From contig CM007331.1 in assembly GCA_000333855.2 (NCBI GenBank), positions 22,768 through 56,009 on the forward strand: 33,242 nucleotides of DNA. Direction: 5' to 3'. The notes beneath the pieces are model-generated. The model did not search any database. It was not told the origin of the DNA and saw only the letters and a list, made by a program, of their open reading frames with translations. Shown piece by piece: positions 9,417 through 17,432 of the stretch. Each line of letters begins with the position of its first letter. Within the stretch, counting starts at the first letter, position 1. Position numbers and translations under genes: made by a program. The DNA is from Endotrypanum monterogeii (lineage: Eukaryota > Euglenozoa > Kinetoplastea > Trypanosomatida > Trypanosomatidae).

Positions 9417-9672
9417 GAAGAGCAGCACCAGAAAAGGGAAAATGAAGGTGACTGCGAACTGAAAAGGTGCGTTTGCCGCTTCACCTCCCACCCCGCGGAT
9501 ACTATGTTACGTGCCATGTGGCGTATGATTCCGTGGCAACAGTGATCCCTTGCCTCTGCATGCAAGCTTGTGTATGGGTACGGGCACTGGGTAATATCTC
9601 TATGATCGCTACAATGTTTTCCCTACCCCTCTCCGATCCTCTTCCTCTAGTCGCCTTCTCTGTCCCGGTGAG

Positions 9673-9709
9673 TTTTTTTTTTTTTTGCTTTGTGTGATTA
9701 CAAGCCCAG
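9673..9709 (+). promoter_or_regulatory. Trans-splice acceptor for CDK-like kinase
   Basis: A 14-base poly-T is followed by the first AG at 9703-9704 and a CAG at 9707-9709. Either choice leaves a leader of about 170 bases that includes the upstream frame at 9720-9875. Confidence 0.55.
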
Positions 9710-9719
9710 CCGCATTCTG

Positions 9720-9875
9720 ATGATTGCCCCTCTGCCGCATCTCACGTGTGAGACAGTTGCCACCACCTCCCAGTACGCCGTCGAGAGACGCAATCAGCCC
9801 AGGCGGAATTGCACCGAGTCGGGTGGGGACTCGCTGTCGGCTACGCAGAGCTCTGCACGGCGTCTGGCGGTTTGA
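9720..9875 (+). other. Upstream ORF ending one base before the kinase ATG
   Basis: An ATG at 9720 opens a 51-codon frame whose TGA occupies 9873-9875; the kinase ATG starts at 9877 with a single base between. The peptide shows no recognised domain. If the acceptor at 9704 or 9709 is used, it lies in the mature leader and would be met first by scanning ribosomes. It could lower kinase output or depend on reinitiation. A splice acceptor further downstream would remove it. Confidence 0.5.
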
Positions 9876-9876
9876 A

Positions 9877-11061
9877 ATGGGACAGGAGCCGGAGCGCTCG
9901 ATCCAAGATGTGAGTGATGGACTCGCAGCGCGCAAGCGAGCGTGCCTTGAGCATGTGCTTCCCTCGATACAGCAGCGATTTTCGGAACTGGCTCGGACTA
10001 TTGCTGGCGAGTCGTTCATTACAGTAGAGGCCTTCTTTCAGCGATATCAGCGAGTGCTGAAGGTCGGTGAGGGAACCTTCGGAGAGGTCTTTGTTCTTTA
10101 CGACACTATCGCAAACACGTACATCACAATGAAGCGCATGCACACACTGCTCAGCATGCGCCGCCGCACCTTGGGCATTCACCGCTGTACTTTCCGAGAA
10201 GTAGAACTGCTTTCAGCGCTGAGGCATCCAAACATCGTCCCGGTGCTTGACTATCATGTTCTCTCCGATGGCAGCTTTGTGATGCTGATGCCTGTTATCG
10301 CTCACGACCTCGCCTCTCTCCTGCGCCAGTGGCCCACAACCCCACAAAGCAGTGGACTTGGCACATCGTCAGCGTCGGCGCGTCCCCGCATGCCGCTGCA
10401 CATTGTCAAGTGTTTCTTTCGCCAAATTATTGCCGGAATCGCATACCTGCACCGACACAAAATTCTTCACCGAGACCTCAAACCAAGCAACGTCATGGTC
10501 GATCACACGGGTGTGGTGAAGCTGATCGACTTTGGCTGGTCGCGGTTCTGCGCAGCAGCCGGGTCCATGACGGGTCCGCCCTGCATCACGGCCTTTCGCC
10601 CACCGGAGGTTTTGGTGGGGGCACACCATTATTACGGGTTCAGCCTCGATATCTGGTGCTGTGGGTGCTTGTTGTTCGAAATGCTAACGGGCGGCACCCC
10701 GTTCGCCAAGAGTCGGAACGAGGTGGAATGCCTTGCCAACATCGTGGACTGGTTGGGTTCTCCGCAGAGTTGCAGCAAGGTGTATAGACAGCTCGCCGGC
10801 AGCTCTGCCCCCTCTCTGCCGCCTGGACGTCCAGACACGTTCGCGCAGCGATGCAACACCTATGGCATCAAACCACCAGAAGCCATCTTTCTTCGGCGGA
10901 TGCTATGTTTGGAGCCAGGCGAACGAGCGACAGCTGAGGCTCTCATTAGCGACGCATGGTTTACAACAGCACCGACAATGTGCGTGCCTAGCTCCATTCC
11001 GCTTCCGACACATAACATGTTCCGGCTTGTAGAACTCAAACGCAAGGAGCTCCAGCACTGA
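9877..11061 (+). CDS. CDK-like (CMGC) serine/threonine protein kinase, divergent
   Basis: 394 residues from the first in-frame ATG; the frame is open upstream but has no earlier ATG. The first ~60 residues form a helical N-terminal extension. Kinase landmarks: glycine loop GEGTFGEV at 64-71, catalytic Lys86 in ITMKRM, C-helix FREVELLSALRHPNIV with its Glu, HRDLKPSNVM with Asp200, DFG Asp218, and a C-lobe DIWCCGCLLFEMLTG. The C-helix context and C-lobe are CDK-like. Two places are unusual: the helix lacks a canonical PSTAIRE, reading GIHRCTFRE, and the activation segment ends TAFRPPEVLVG where CDKs have W(Y)RAPE. All catalytic residues are present, so activity is expected. It may be a cdc2-related kinase (CRK); cyclin dependence is not established. 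Confidence 0.85.
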   Translation: MGQEPERSIQDVSDGLAARKRACLEHVLPSIQQRFSELARTIAGESFITVEAFFQRYQRVLKVGEGTFGEVFVLYDTIANTYITMKRMHTLLSMRRRTLGIHRCTFREVELLSALRHPNIVPVLDYHVLSDGSFVMLMPVIAHDLASLLRQWPTTPQSSGLGTSSASARPRMPLHIVKCFFRQIIAGIAYLHRHKILHRDLKPSNVMVDHTGVVKLIDFGWSRFCAAAGSMTGPPCITAFRPPEVLVGAHHYYGFSLDIWCCGCLLFEMLTGGTPFAKSRNEVECLANIVDWLGSPQSCSKVYRQLAGSSAPSLPPGRPDTFAQRCNTYGIKPPEAIFLRRMLCLEPGERATAEALISDAWFTTAPTMCVPSSIPLPTHNMFRLVELKRKELQH

Positions 11062-12003
11062 TGGTGTGAGCATGTTTTTACAATCCTGTCCTCTCACCCG
11101 CGTCGCCCAGAAACACCTCATCGGTATGGACGGGGGGAACAGGTGATAAAAGATGTGCTACCCATCTGCTCGACTCGAACTGTAGGAAAAGATGACGCAA
11201 ACATTAGGGTGTTCAAGTCTCCCTAGTGCAGTGTATAATCACCAGGACTCACTGCTGTCCCCTGCGCTTCCCTTCCTCCCTTTTTCCGAGAGAGGGGAGA
11301 GATTGATTTTTTTTTTAAAAAGTGAAGTGTGGGTACTCGTGATTTCTCAGAGTGGTAAGACGGGCGTAACTGCTCAAAACGCTCAAGGTAGGGGACACTC
11401 TTTCAATGTCGTCTCCAGCCATTGACCCTTTTTTCTTTTCGCTATCGCCCACCCTGCCCACCGAATACGTTACCCCCCTTTTTTTTTGTATGAATGTGTG
11501 ATCCTCCTTCCTAATGACAAACTTTGATATCACCCCTTCTCGAGTGCGTATTGCATTTCTTTTTTCGTGACTTGTATGTCTTATTGTCGACCCGCTTGCC
11601 ATAACTCGCTTCACTTTTTTTTTTTCCGATGCTGTACCCCGTAGCGGTATCATTGCATCAAGCATACAAAAAAAATCAGTGTTAGGGAGGGGCAGTCTTC
11701 GCTGGAATGCTAGTGTCGATCATTAAACACCCATCCTCACACACACACACACACACACATATGCACATGCATACACAAGTTGAAGTTCTCAAGTCCCGCT
11801 GAACAAAAATTTCAGATGCGTTTGGAACTCCTACAGCGTTGTGCTCATTCTTGCGCTGACACATCACCAAGTGCGAGACAGTGGAGGTAGCAAGAACGTG
11901 GGTCCATGACCTGTCACACCGCTTTTCGTCGGTAACTTGTGCACCCTTCCTTTTCTGGCATTACCCCGTCTTTTCGACCCCCATCACGACCCGCTGATCA
12001 ACC
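11062..12003. other. Intergenic region between kinase and hypothetical gene
   Basis: 942 bases without a credible gene. Contains T-rich tracts, a CA run at 11738-11759 and a pyrimidine-rich stretch (about 11941-11985). That stretch ends close to the next ATG without any AG between them. Confidence 0.65.
11738..11759. repeat. (CA)n microsatellite
   Basis: Eleven uninterrupted CA dinucleotides in the kinase 3' flanking region. Confidence 0.9.
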
Positions 12004-12567
12004 ATGTTCAGCGAGGCATACGGCGGGAGACGTGAGCACTACGTCGATCTCTTCGCAGACGAGGAAGTTAGAGCAGGTATGTGCAAGAAAAAGATGCATT
12101 GCTTTCTGACATTGGAAGAAGTGGTCGAGCGTCTGCGCGAAGAATCGAGTATTCATGAGCACATCGTGTCAATCGAGGAGTTTGAGGAACCCATCGGACC
12201 TCTAAGTATACTCAACGTATTCGCTAAGTCGCGCTATTTTGTTATTCTCCAGACCGCCTCGTACTGGTGGTCCCTCGAGAGGCGGGAGGATGTAATCGTG
12301 GTGCAGCGCTCGCAGAACTTCAGCAGTGTTCACAGCAAGTGCAAAGGGGAATACCGAAACTATCGCTGGCTGTTGGAGTCAGCACCAACAGCACGACGTG
12401 CCGCACAGTGTCGAGGTGGGCCGGCTCTCTCAGTGGTATTTAGCGACATGCTGCGGGACCGCATCTTTGACCCCAAGGGCTCTGCCTCCTCCTCCTGGGA
12501 GTTCTCCAACTACATCTTTGGGCTCTGTCTTCACCGTGGCAACAGCCGACTCACCTATAATAGATGA
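12004..12567 (+). CDS. Hypothetical protein, 187 aa
   Basis: Not recognised. 187 residues beginning at the first ATG, with ordinary composition and no low-complexity runs, which supports a real gene. Early residues are charged (LEEVVERLREE, helical, about 36-47). An aromatic stretch lies at about 76-93 (SRYFVILQTASYWWSLER). The C-terminal part (about 140-180) alternates hydrophobic and charged residues. No signal peptide, membrane span or Cys/His cluster is visible. The start is uncertain: no AG dinucleotide occurs from 11895 to 12008. The splice site is therefore either at or before 11894 or inside the frame at CAG 12009-12011, in which case Met26 (codon at 12079) would be the start. Confidence 0.6.
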   Translation: MFSEAYGGRREHYVDLFADEEVRAGMCKKKMHCFLTLEEVVERLREESSIHEHIVSIEEFEEPIGPLSILNVFAKSRYFVILQTASYWWSLERREDVIVVQRSQNFSSVHSKCKGEYRNYRWLLESAPTARRAAQCRGGPALSVVFSDMLRDRIFDPKGSASSSWEFSNYIFGLCLHRGNSRLTYNR

Positions 12568-12951
12568 ACAGGTGGACTGATATTGCCAACGTCCTGGAAC
12601 AACATAAAAGGAGCACGGGGATCGAAATTATGAATTAGTGAGCATGCGCACCGACTCACCCGACCACGACACCGCAGATCCATTGGCATCAGTACGTGCG
12701 GGCTACAGGTGTAGAACCCCCTTTTTTTGTTTGTTTGTTAAATCGCCTTCTCCTACCCTCATCCACATTGTGAACATTCCTTTTTTTCTTTTTGTATTTT
12801 CAGTTTTTGTCATGTGCTGGTGCTTTTGTTTAATGATCCCGAGACACCCGTACGGTGTGTGCGGCATAAAATCTACCATTCGCACCCACAACTTTTTTTT
12901 CTTCGACGTCGGACAGTGCATCGCCCCTGCCCATTATCACATCTGGTTGGA

Positions 12952-12975
12952 ATATATATATATATATATATATAT
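12952..12975. repeat. (AT)n microsatellite
   Basis: Alternating A and T for 24 bases, self-complementary and able to form a cruciform or hairpin. Confidence 0.9.
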
Positions 12976-13809
12976 GTGTGTAAAAAGACGAGAGTCCAAC
13001 CTCTCTGGAGGCACGAATAGCTGAATAAACACAGAATCAGCTTTTTCAAATCCACTTTTTTTTTTTTACCTGCTCTATCAAGTGCCGTTCTGTCTTCTGT
13101 GTTTGTGTGTGTGTACTTGGGTGTAGACGAGGAAGGAAGTCTCTGAGCGTTTGGCGGAGAGTGAGGTTACCGCGCGCACCGCGAAAAAAAAAAAAGAAAA
13201 CCCAACAAAGAGGCGCATCGTCTTTTTGTATTTGCGTATGGCATCAGGACCTGTGTTTCTTCGGTCACCTTAACCACGGGTCTCACACCTGCCTAACCAT
13301 CACCCTCTCCACCTCACTGCGCCATCACGACAAGCAACCGGGCCACTAGAGAAGTACGCGCATGCGTAGCTGCCAAAACATGCGAAAGACAGAGAAGGTG
13401 AAGCCGAGGGTGGTATGTAAGCTGAATCGAAATTCCGGGAGGAGCAGAGTTTGAAGGGCCAAGAGGATATGTTCTATGGGTGTAAGGCTTTTCCCGTGGC
13501 GGGCGAAAGAGTGAGGAGCATGCGCATGGATCACAGGCTACTCGGCGACGTTCTTTCTCACCCTGCAGGAATCTCTTATTTTGGAAGTCCAAGAATCGCC
13601 CCCCCCCAAAAAAAAGCGGTCCAGATCGGATACTCTCCCCCGTTCTCTTCCCATCTGCTACAGCACGTCCAGTGGGTCGATCAGAGAATAGAAAACCCGC
13701 AACGATTAAGTGCTTTATTTTATCACATCGATTTCGAGTCTACTCATCGACATACGTGCACATAAACACACGCATGAACAAAGTATCATCTATGCAGTGA
13801 AGCCGACAC

Positions 13810-13879
13810 ACCTGACTGTATCTCGCATCTCTACTGCCACCCCTCTCATCTATTCCTATTGTGACTCAACTCACTGCAG
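13810..13879 (+). promoter_or_regulatory. Trans-splice acceptor for NIF3-like gene
   Basis: Pyrimidine-rich DNA (for example ctgccacccctctcatc) leads to CAG at 13877-13879, the first AG after the tract. It leaves a leader of only 17 bases before the ATG at 13897, which excludes the upstream non-ATG extension. Confidence 0.65.
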
Positions 13880-13896
13880 TGCGTGTAGTGCATATC

Positions 13897-14736
13897 ATGT
13901 CGCTTATTTCGCGAGTGGTGCAGGCCATGCAGGAGGTGGCTCCACTCAGTCTCGCTGACCAATCGTGGGACAACGTTGGAGTTCTTCTTGAGTCCCCCGC
14001 ACCAAACAAAAGCAACTCCCTGATGCTAACCATTGATCTCACCCCAGAGGTGATGGCGGAGTGCTTGGAAAAAAAAGTCGAGGTTATCGTCGCTTACCAC
14101 CCGCCCCTTTTCCGCCCCGTGAAGCGCTTGACGCTGCAGGATCCGAAGCAACGTGCTATCCTTCAGGCAGCCTCGGCGGGGATGTCGATTTATGTGCCAC
14201 ACACGGCGCTTGACGCTGCAGAAGGCGGCATCAACGACTGGCTCGCTTCCTTGGTTGCAGGCAAGACGCCCTATACCCTCACTCCTATCCAGCCAACCTC
14301 CGTGTATGCACCGAAGTCAAAAGAAGCGACAGAGGCAACGGGAATGGGTCGCCTTGTCACGCTGAAGGAGGAGGTGGAGTTCCATTCGATGGTGCAGTCG
14401 CTCAAGACGCTGCTGGGTTTGCCCACCGTGCGAGTAGCGCTTCCACAATCATGGAATCGCTCACACAAGGTATCTTCTGTGGCCCTGTGTGCTGGCAGTG
14501 GCTCCAGTGTCTTCAAGCTTCTGGACCGCCGAGTGCACGTGTTGCTGTCAGGTGAAATGGGGCACCATGACGTACTGGAGGCAACAGCAGCTGGACAGGC
14601 GGTTATTCTTTGCGAGCACACGAATACGGAGCGTGGTTTTCTCAGTGCCGTGTTAAAACATAGGCTGGAGAAAAAGTTGATGGGGACTATAGTGCTCGTC
14701 TCGGAGCAGGACCGGGACCCACTCGTGGTCTGGTAA
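13897..14736 (+). CDS. NIF3/DUF34 family protein
   Basis: 279 residues. Member of the NIF3 (DUF34) family of dinuclear metal-binding proteins that includes bacterial YbgI and yeast Nif3; the physiological reaction is not settled. Family landmarks in order: SWDNVGVLLE near the N-terminus, AYHPPLF with His68, PHTALDAAEGGIND with His102 and Asp106, and near the C-terminus SGEMGHHD (219-225) followed by CEHTNTERGF with His241 and Glu245. These are the expected metal ligands and all are intact. Length is that of the short form lacking a long insert. There is no obvious targeting peptide. The start is chosen because the splice CAG lies 17 bases upstream. Confidence 0.92.
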   Translation: MSLISRVVQAMQEVAPLSLADQSWDNVGVLLESPAPNKSNSLMLTIDLTPEVMAECLEKKVEVIVAYHPPLFRPVKRLTLQDPKQRAILQAASAGMSIYVPHTALDAAEGGINDWLASLVAGKTPYTLTPIQPTSVYAPKSKEATEATGMGRLVTLKEEVEFHSMVQSLKTLLGLPTVRVALPQSWNRSHKVSSVALCAGSGSSVFKLLDRRVHVLLSGEMGHHDVLEATAAGQAVILCEHTNTERGFLSAVLKHRLEKKLMGTIVLVSEQDRDPLVVW

Positions 14737-15777
14737 CGGAGTCTACTGGTACTCGTACTGCTGTATATCTTCTCCGTCGGGCACTGCGCTGCACTGTTTG
14801 CATAGTTACATACATCTGCATATATACACATACATATACATATATTTATCATACGGGGACCGGTAGTCGTTCGTTGAACAGTCCTGTAGCTATTTTACTA
14901 TAACAACCCCAAAGGCGCGTATCACTCAAGTGTGTGTTTTTTTGTAGGGCATAGAGGCCTGTCTGCGTGCAGTTGCTACTTGTGCAAGCGTGAGGTGCAA
15001 GCTGTATCGGAGGTAGGCCACAAGGGGGAGAAAATAAGTACAAAACAAAAGAAACAACTGCCACAGGCTTTGTATAGGACGATGTGAAGGTGTGCCAGTG
15101 CAGACCCTTAGAAACACCAACAAGAAGAGGCAGCCTATGAGCGTGTTTTCCCACTTCTGTGTCTCTCTGAGAAATAAAGTGAACCAGTCGTAGGTATCAC
15201 GGCATATTCGCTCTCATTTTTTTTTTTTTTGGAGGGGTAGGCAGTCAGGCGCTCTTCGTTAGAGGAGACGGTGCCCCAGCGCCATCCATCCTCCCTGACG
15301 CGACTACCACCTATGCATATCTCCTCGATACCCCGTATGTACACCTTCTCTGCTGGTTACTGTTGGCTCTCCTTCTCCCTCCCCCACCCCCAACGTCGTA
15401 CTCGTGACGGTCCCTGCGGGTTTGCTTGCATTGAGAAGGATATGAGTGTGATTGGGCTACCCTTCACACACGCCTGCACTCGATCGCACATAAAGTAATT
15501 ACGTCAAACCCTCCACCTTGCGTGTACACTGCGTTTTCTTTCTTCGGTGTTGACCCCCTCCCCCCTTGTTGTTCTACTTTGTGTGTGTGTGTGTGCTGCC
15601 CGAAGGAGATCGTGCCACGCGGAACTCCTCCACACACACACACCCGCACAGACACACACCGTTGAGCCCCCTGTACCGCACCTGACCCCCATCATTTCAC
15701 TTTTTGAGGGTACCCACCGGGATATAACAGAAAACAAATTTTGCACAGTGACACGCACAAGAGCTCAGAGAAGGTGG
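14737..15777. other. Intergenic region between NIF3 and PSP1 genes
   Basis: About 1 kb without a credible gene. Contains an A/T-rich alternating stretch (14815-14850), a poly-T run (15218-15230) and complementary GT and CA runs around 15581-15660. The likely acceptor for the PSP1 gene is AG at 15707-15708 after catcatttcactttttg; its 69-base leader has no ATG. Confidence 0.6.
15581..15660. repeat. Complementary (GT)n / (CA)n pair, potential hairpin
   Basis: GT dinucleotides at 15581-15595 and CA dinucleotides at 15631-15643 are reverse complements and can pair over about 13 bases with a loop of about 35 bases. A second CA block follows at 15648-15659. It lies shortly upstream of the presumed PSP1 splice acceptor. 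Confidence 0.7.
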
Positions 15778-16656
15778 ATGATGAACGCGTCGCTCCTGGT
15801 ACAGGACGTAGATGAGATCCAAAGCGTCGTGGATCAATGGTACCGCCAGTCCTCATCGACACTGCGGGAGAGCCACGCCACCTTCATGGCAGAGCTCCGG
15901 CAGCTTCAGGATTTCCTATGCGCTGAGTCGGGTGCCGCCGCTGCTAGCGCTCACGCAGATGCAATGATGACTCCGCCTCGCCACCTTTACCTACAAGAAG
16001 ACAACCATAGCGGATCACCGCCGATGGCGTCGCCGCCAATCAGCAGCGGCCAACTCAATTACGATTATTTGCTAGATGAACTGGTCGGTAAAGGAGCACC
16101 GATGCAGCCCCCCAACTCTGGGGAAGGGGCGGAGCGGCGCCAACAACCAAATACCGAGTCGGTGAGAACCCCATCCACACCACCGGAGGAATGCAGCGGG
16201 CCTTATCAAGTACTTGTAGAATTCAAACGTAAGCGAACGTTACAGTTCGAGTCTCCCTGTTACGTATCCCCGGGTGAGCATGTCGTAGTCGGCGGCGATA
16301 GAGGAGAAGATATTGGCCTCGTTAGGCATACGTGGATTGGAACAGACGCACATCAGCTAGGCGAGAACCGTGACAAGGGCGTGGGTAAGGTTCTCCGCGT
16401 TGCGAGCATGCTCGAGGTAACACAGCTACAAAGTGTCCAGACAGACCTCGAGACGCGCGCTGTGGAGGTGGCGCAGGAGAAGGTACAGGAGAGTGGGCTG
16501 CCCATGCGCATTGTAGACGCCGAGTATCAGTTCGATCGGCGCAAGCTGACCTTCTACTATCAATCGATGCATCGACTTGACTTCCGCACGCTCGTGCGGG
16601 ATTTATACAAAACATTCAGAGCTCGTATCTGGATGGAGCCAGACACTTCGTCTTGA
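15778..16656 (+). CDS. PSP1 C-terminal domain protein
   Basis: 292 residues beginning at a tandem ATG pair. The N-terminus (about 1-50) is helical. Residues 60-140 are a disordered Pro/Ser/Gln-rich linker. Residues about 143-287 match the PSP1 C-terminal domain (bacterial YaaT-like): YQVLVEFKRKRTLQFESP, then SPGEHVVVGGDRGEDIGLV, VLRVASMLEV, a helix AVEVAQEKVQESG, and the signature IVDAEYQFDRRKLTFYYQ with DFRTLVRDLYKTFRARIWM. Kinetoplastid PSP1-domain proteins include the Crithidia cycling-sequence-binding proteins RBP33/RBP45, so RNA-linked regulation is plausible. That this protein binds RNA is inference. It ends right after the domain, as expected. Confidence 0.88.
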   Translation: MMNASLLVQDVDEIQSVVDQWYRQSSSTLRESHATFMAELRQLQDFLCAESGAAAASAHADAMMTPPRHLYLQEDNHSGSPPMASPPISSGQLNYDYLLDELVGKGAPMQPPNSGEGAERRQQPNTESVRTPSTPPEECSGPYQVLVEFKRKRTLQFESPCYVSPGEHVVVGGDRGEDIGLVRHTWIGTDAHQLGENRDKGVGKVLRVASMLEVTQLQSVQTDLETRAVEVAQEKVQESGLPMRIVDAEYQFDRRKLTFYYQSMHRLDFRTLVRDLYKTFRARIWMEPDTSS

Positions 16657-17103
16657 TGCCACGCAGTGGGCACGACACGCATGCGGTGAACACCCCTCCC
16701 CACAGCAACAGCCGAACTTGGTTAGCATCGTGCAACGTCCCTTATCAGGGACGTGGCAGCTCAGTAGTGCTGATGGGACAAGATGTAGAGGCAAACTCGA
16801 TGTGGTAAGTCATGGGAGAGAGAGAGGGAGGGAGAAATCTTTCAGTCGCTTTTTTCCCGAATGGGCACGATGAGGGGCTTGTTATCATCACGTTAGACAG
16901 TGAGAGCGGCCGGGCGGCGGGTGCGCGACTGTGAGCGTCGGTTTTTTTTTGTTGTTGTTTTGTTTTCCCTAGATACAATAGGTGCATGTATATGTGTCTG
17001 TGTCCGTGTGTGCCTTTTGTGCGCCTGCAGGCGAAAGTTATAAGCGTAAGCGCGCAGAGGCTGTTTTAATAAATAAATTTATATACAAACTTACACACAC
17101 ACA

Positions 17104-17121
17104 ATATATATATATATATAT
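17104..17121. repeat. (AT)n microsatellite
   Basis: Alternating AT run directly after a short CA run, inside the spacer. Confidence 0.85.
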
Positions 17122-17343
17122 GTGCGGGCGACAGAGATTCCCGCTATTGTGCGGAGCTATCAGAGGTGACCCTTGTGCACCCCCTGCGCATACCCCCGCT
17201 TCTCATCTCCCTGCGAACGTTGTGCGCTGGGGCGTGCTCGAAAGAAGAAAAGAGAAATGAACGCGATGAATTCTTTTCTTCACTGCTGAACCCTACCCAC
17301 CCTTGGCACGGTGCTCACAATGTTTCTCGTCGTGTATTGTTAC

Positions 17344-17401
17344 CTTTTTTTTTGTTTGTCGTTGTTCTGTTGTCTCCATGCTGTTCTTTATGGCTGCACA
17401 G
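17344..17401 (+). promoter_or_regulatory. Trans-splice acceptor for Cys-tail gene
   Basis: A long T/C-rich tract beginning cctttttttttgtttgtcg ends in ggctgcacag with AG at 17400-17401. The 31-base leader is free of ATG, which supports the start at 17433 and excludes ATGs inside the tract. Confidence 0.7.
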
Positions 17402-17432
17402 AACTGCTCAGGCGGTACAGACAGGGACCTAA

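Larger units (their letters stand above)
8345..9876. other. Long intergenic region with homopolymers
   Basis: 1.5 kb with no credible coding region on either strand. Minus-strand frames here consist of reverse-complemented pyrimidine tracts. T-rich tracts occur near 8826-8843 and 8976-8987. A C13 run (9390-9402) is followed directly by A12 (9405-9416). A poly-T tract at 9673-9686 belongs to the kinase splice signal. Confidence 0.65.
12568..13896. other. Intergenic region between hypothetical gene and NIF3
   Basis: 1.3 kb without a credible gene. Includes poly-T/poly-A tracts, a (TA)n run at 12952-12975 and the pyrimidine tract of the NIF3 acceptor. Confidence 0.65.
16657..17432. other. Intergenic region between PSP1 and Cys-tail genes
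   Basis: 776 bases without a credible gene. Includes (AT)n at about 17104-17121 and a strong T-rich tract that leads to the next splice acceptor. Confidence 0.65.

Noticed and set aside
8921..9565. 214-codon minus-strand frame between SerRS and kinase
   Set aside because: Its translation is made of reverse-complemented pyrimidine and poly-A/poly-C tracts, it is antisense to every gene, and it shows no domain.
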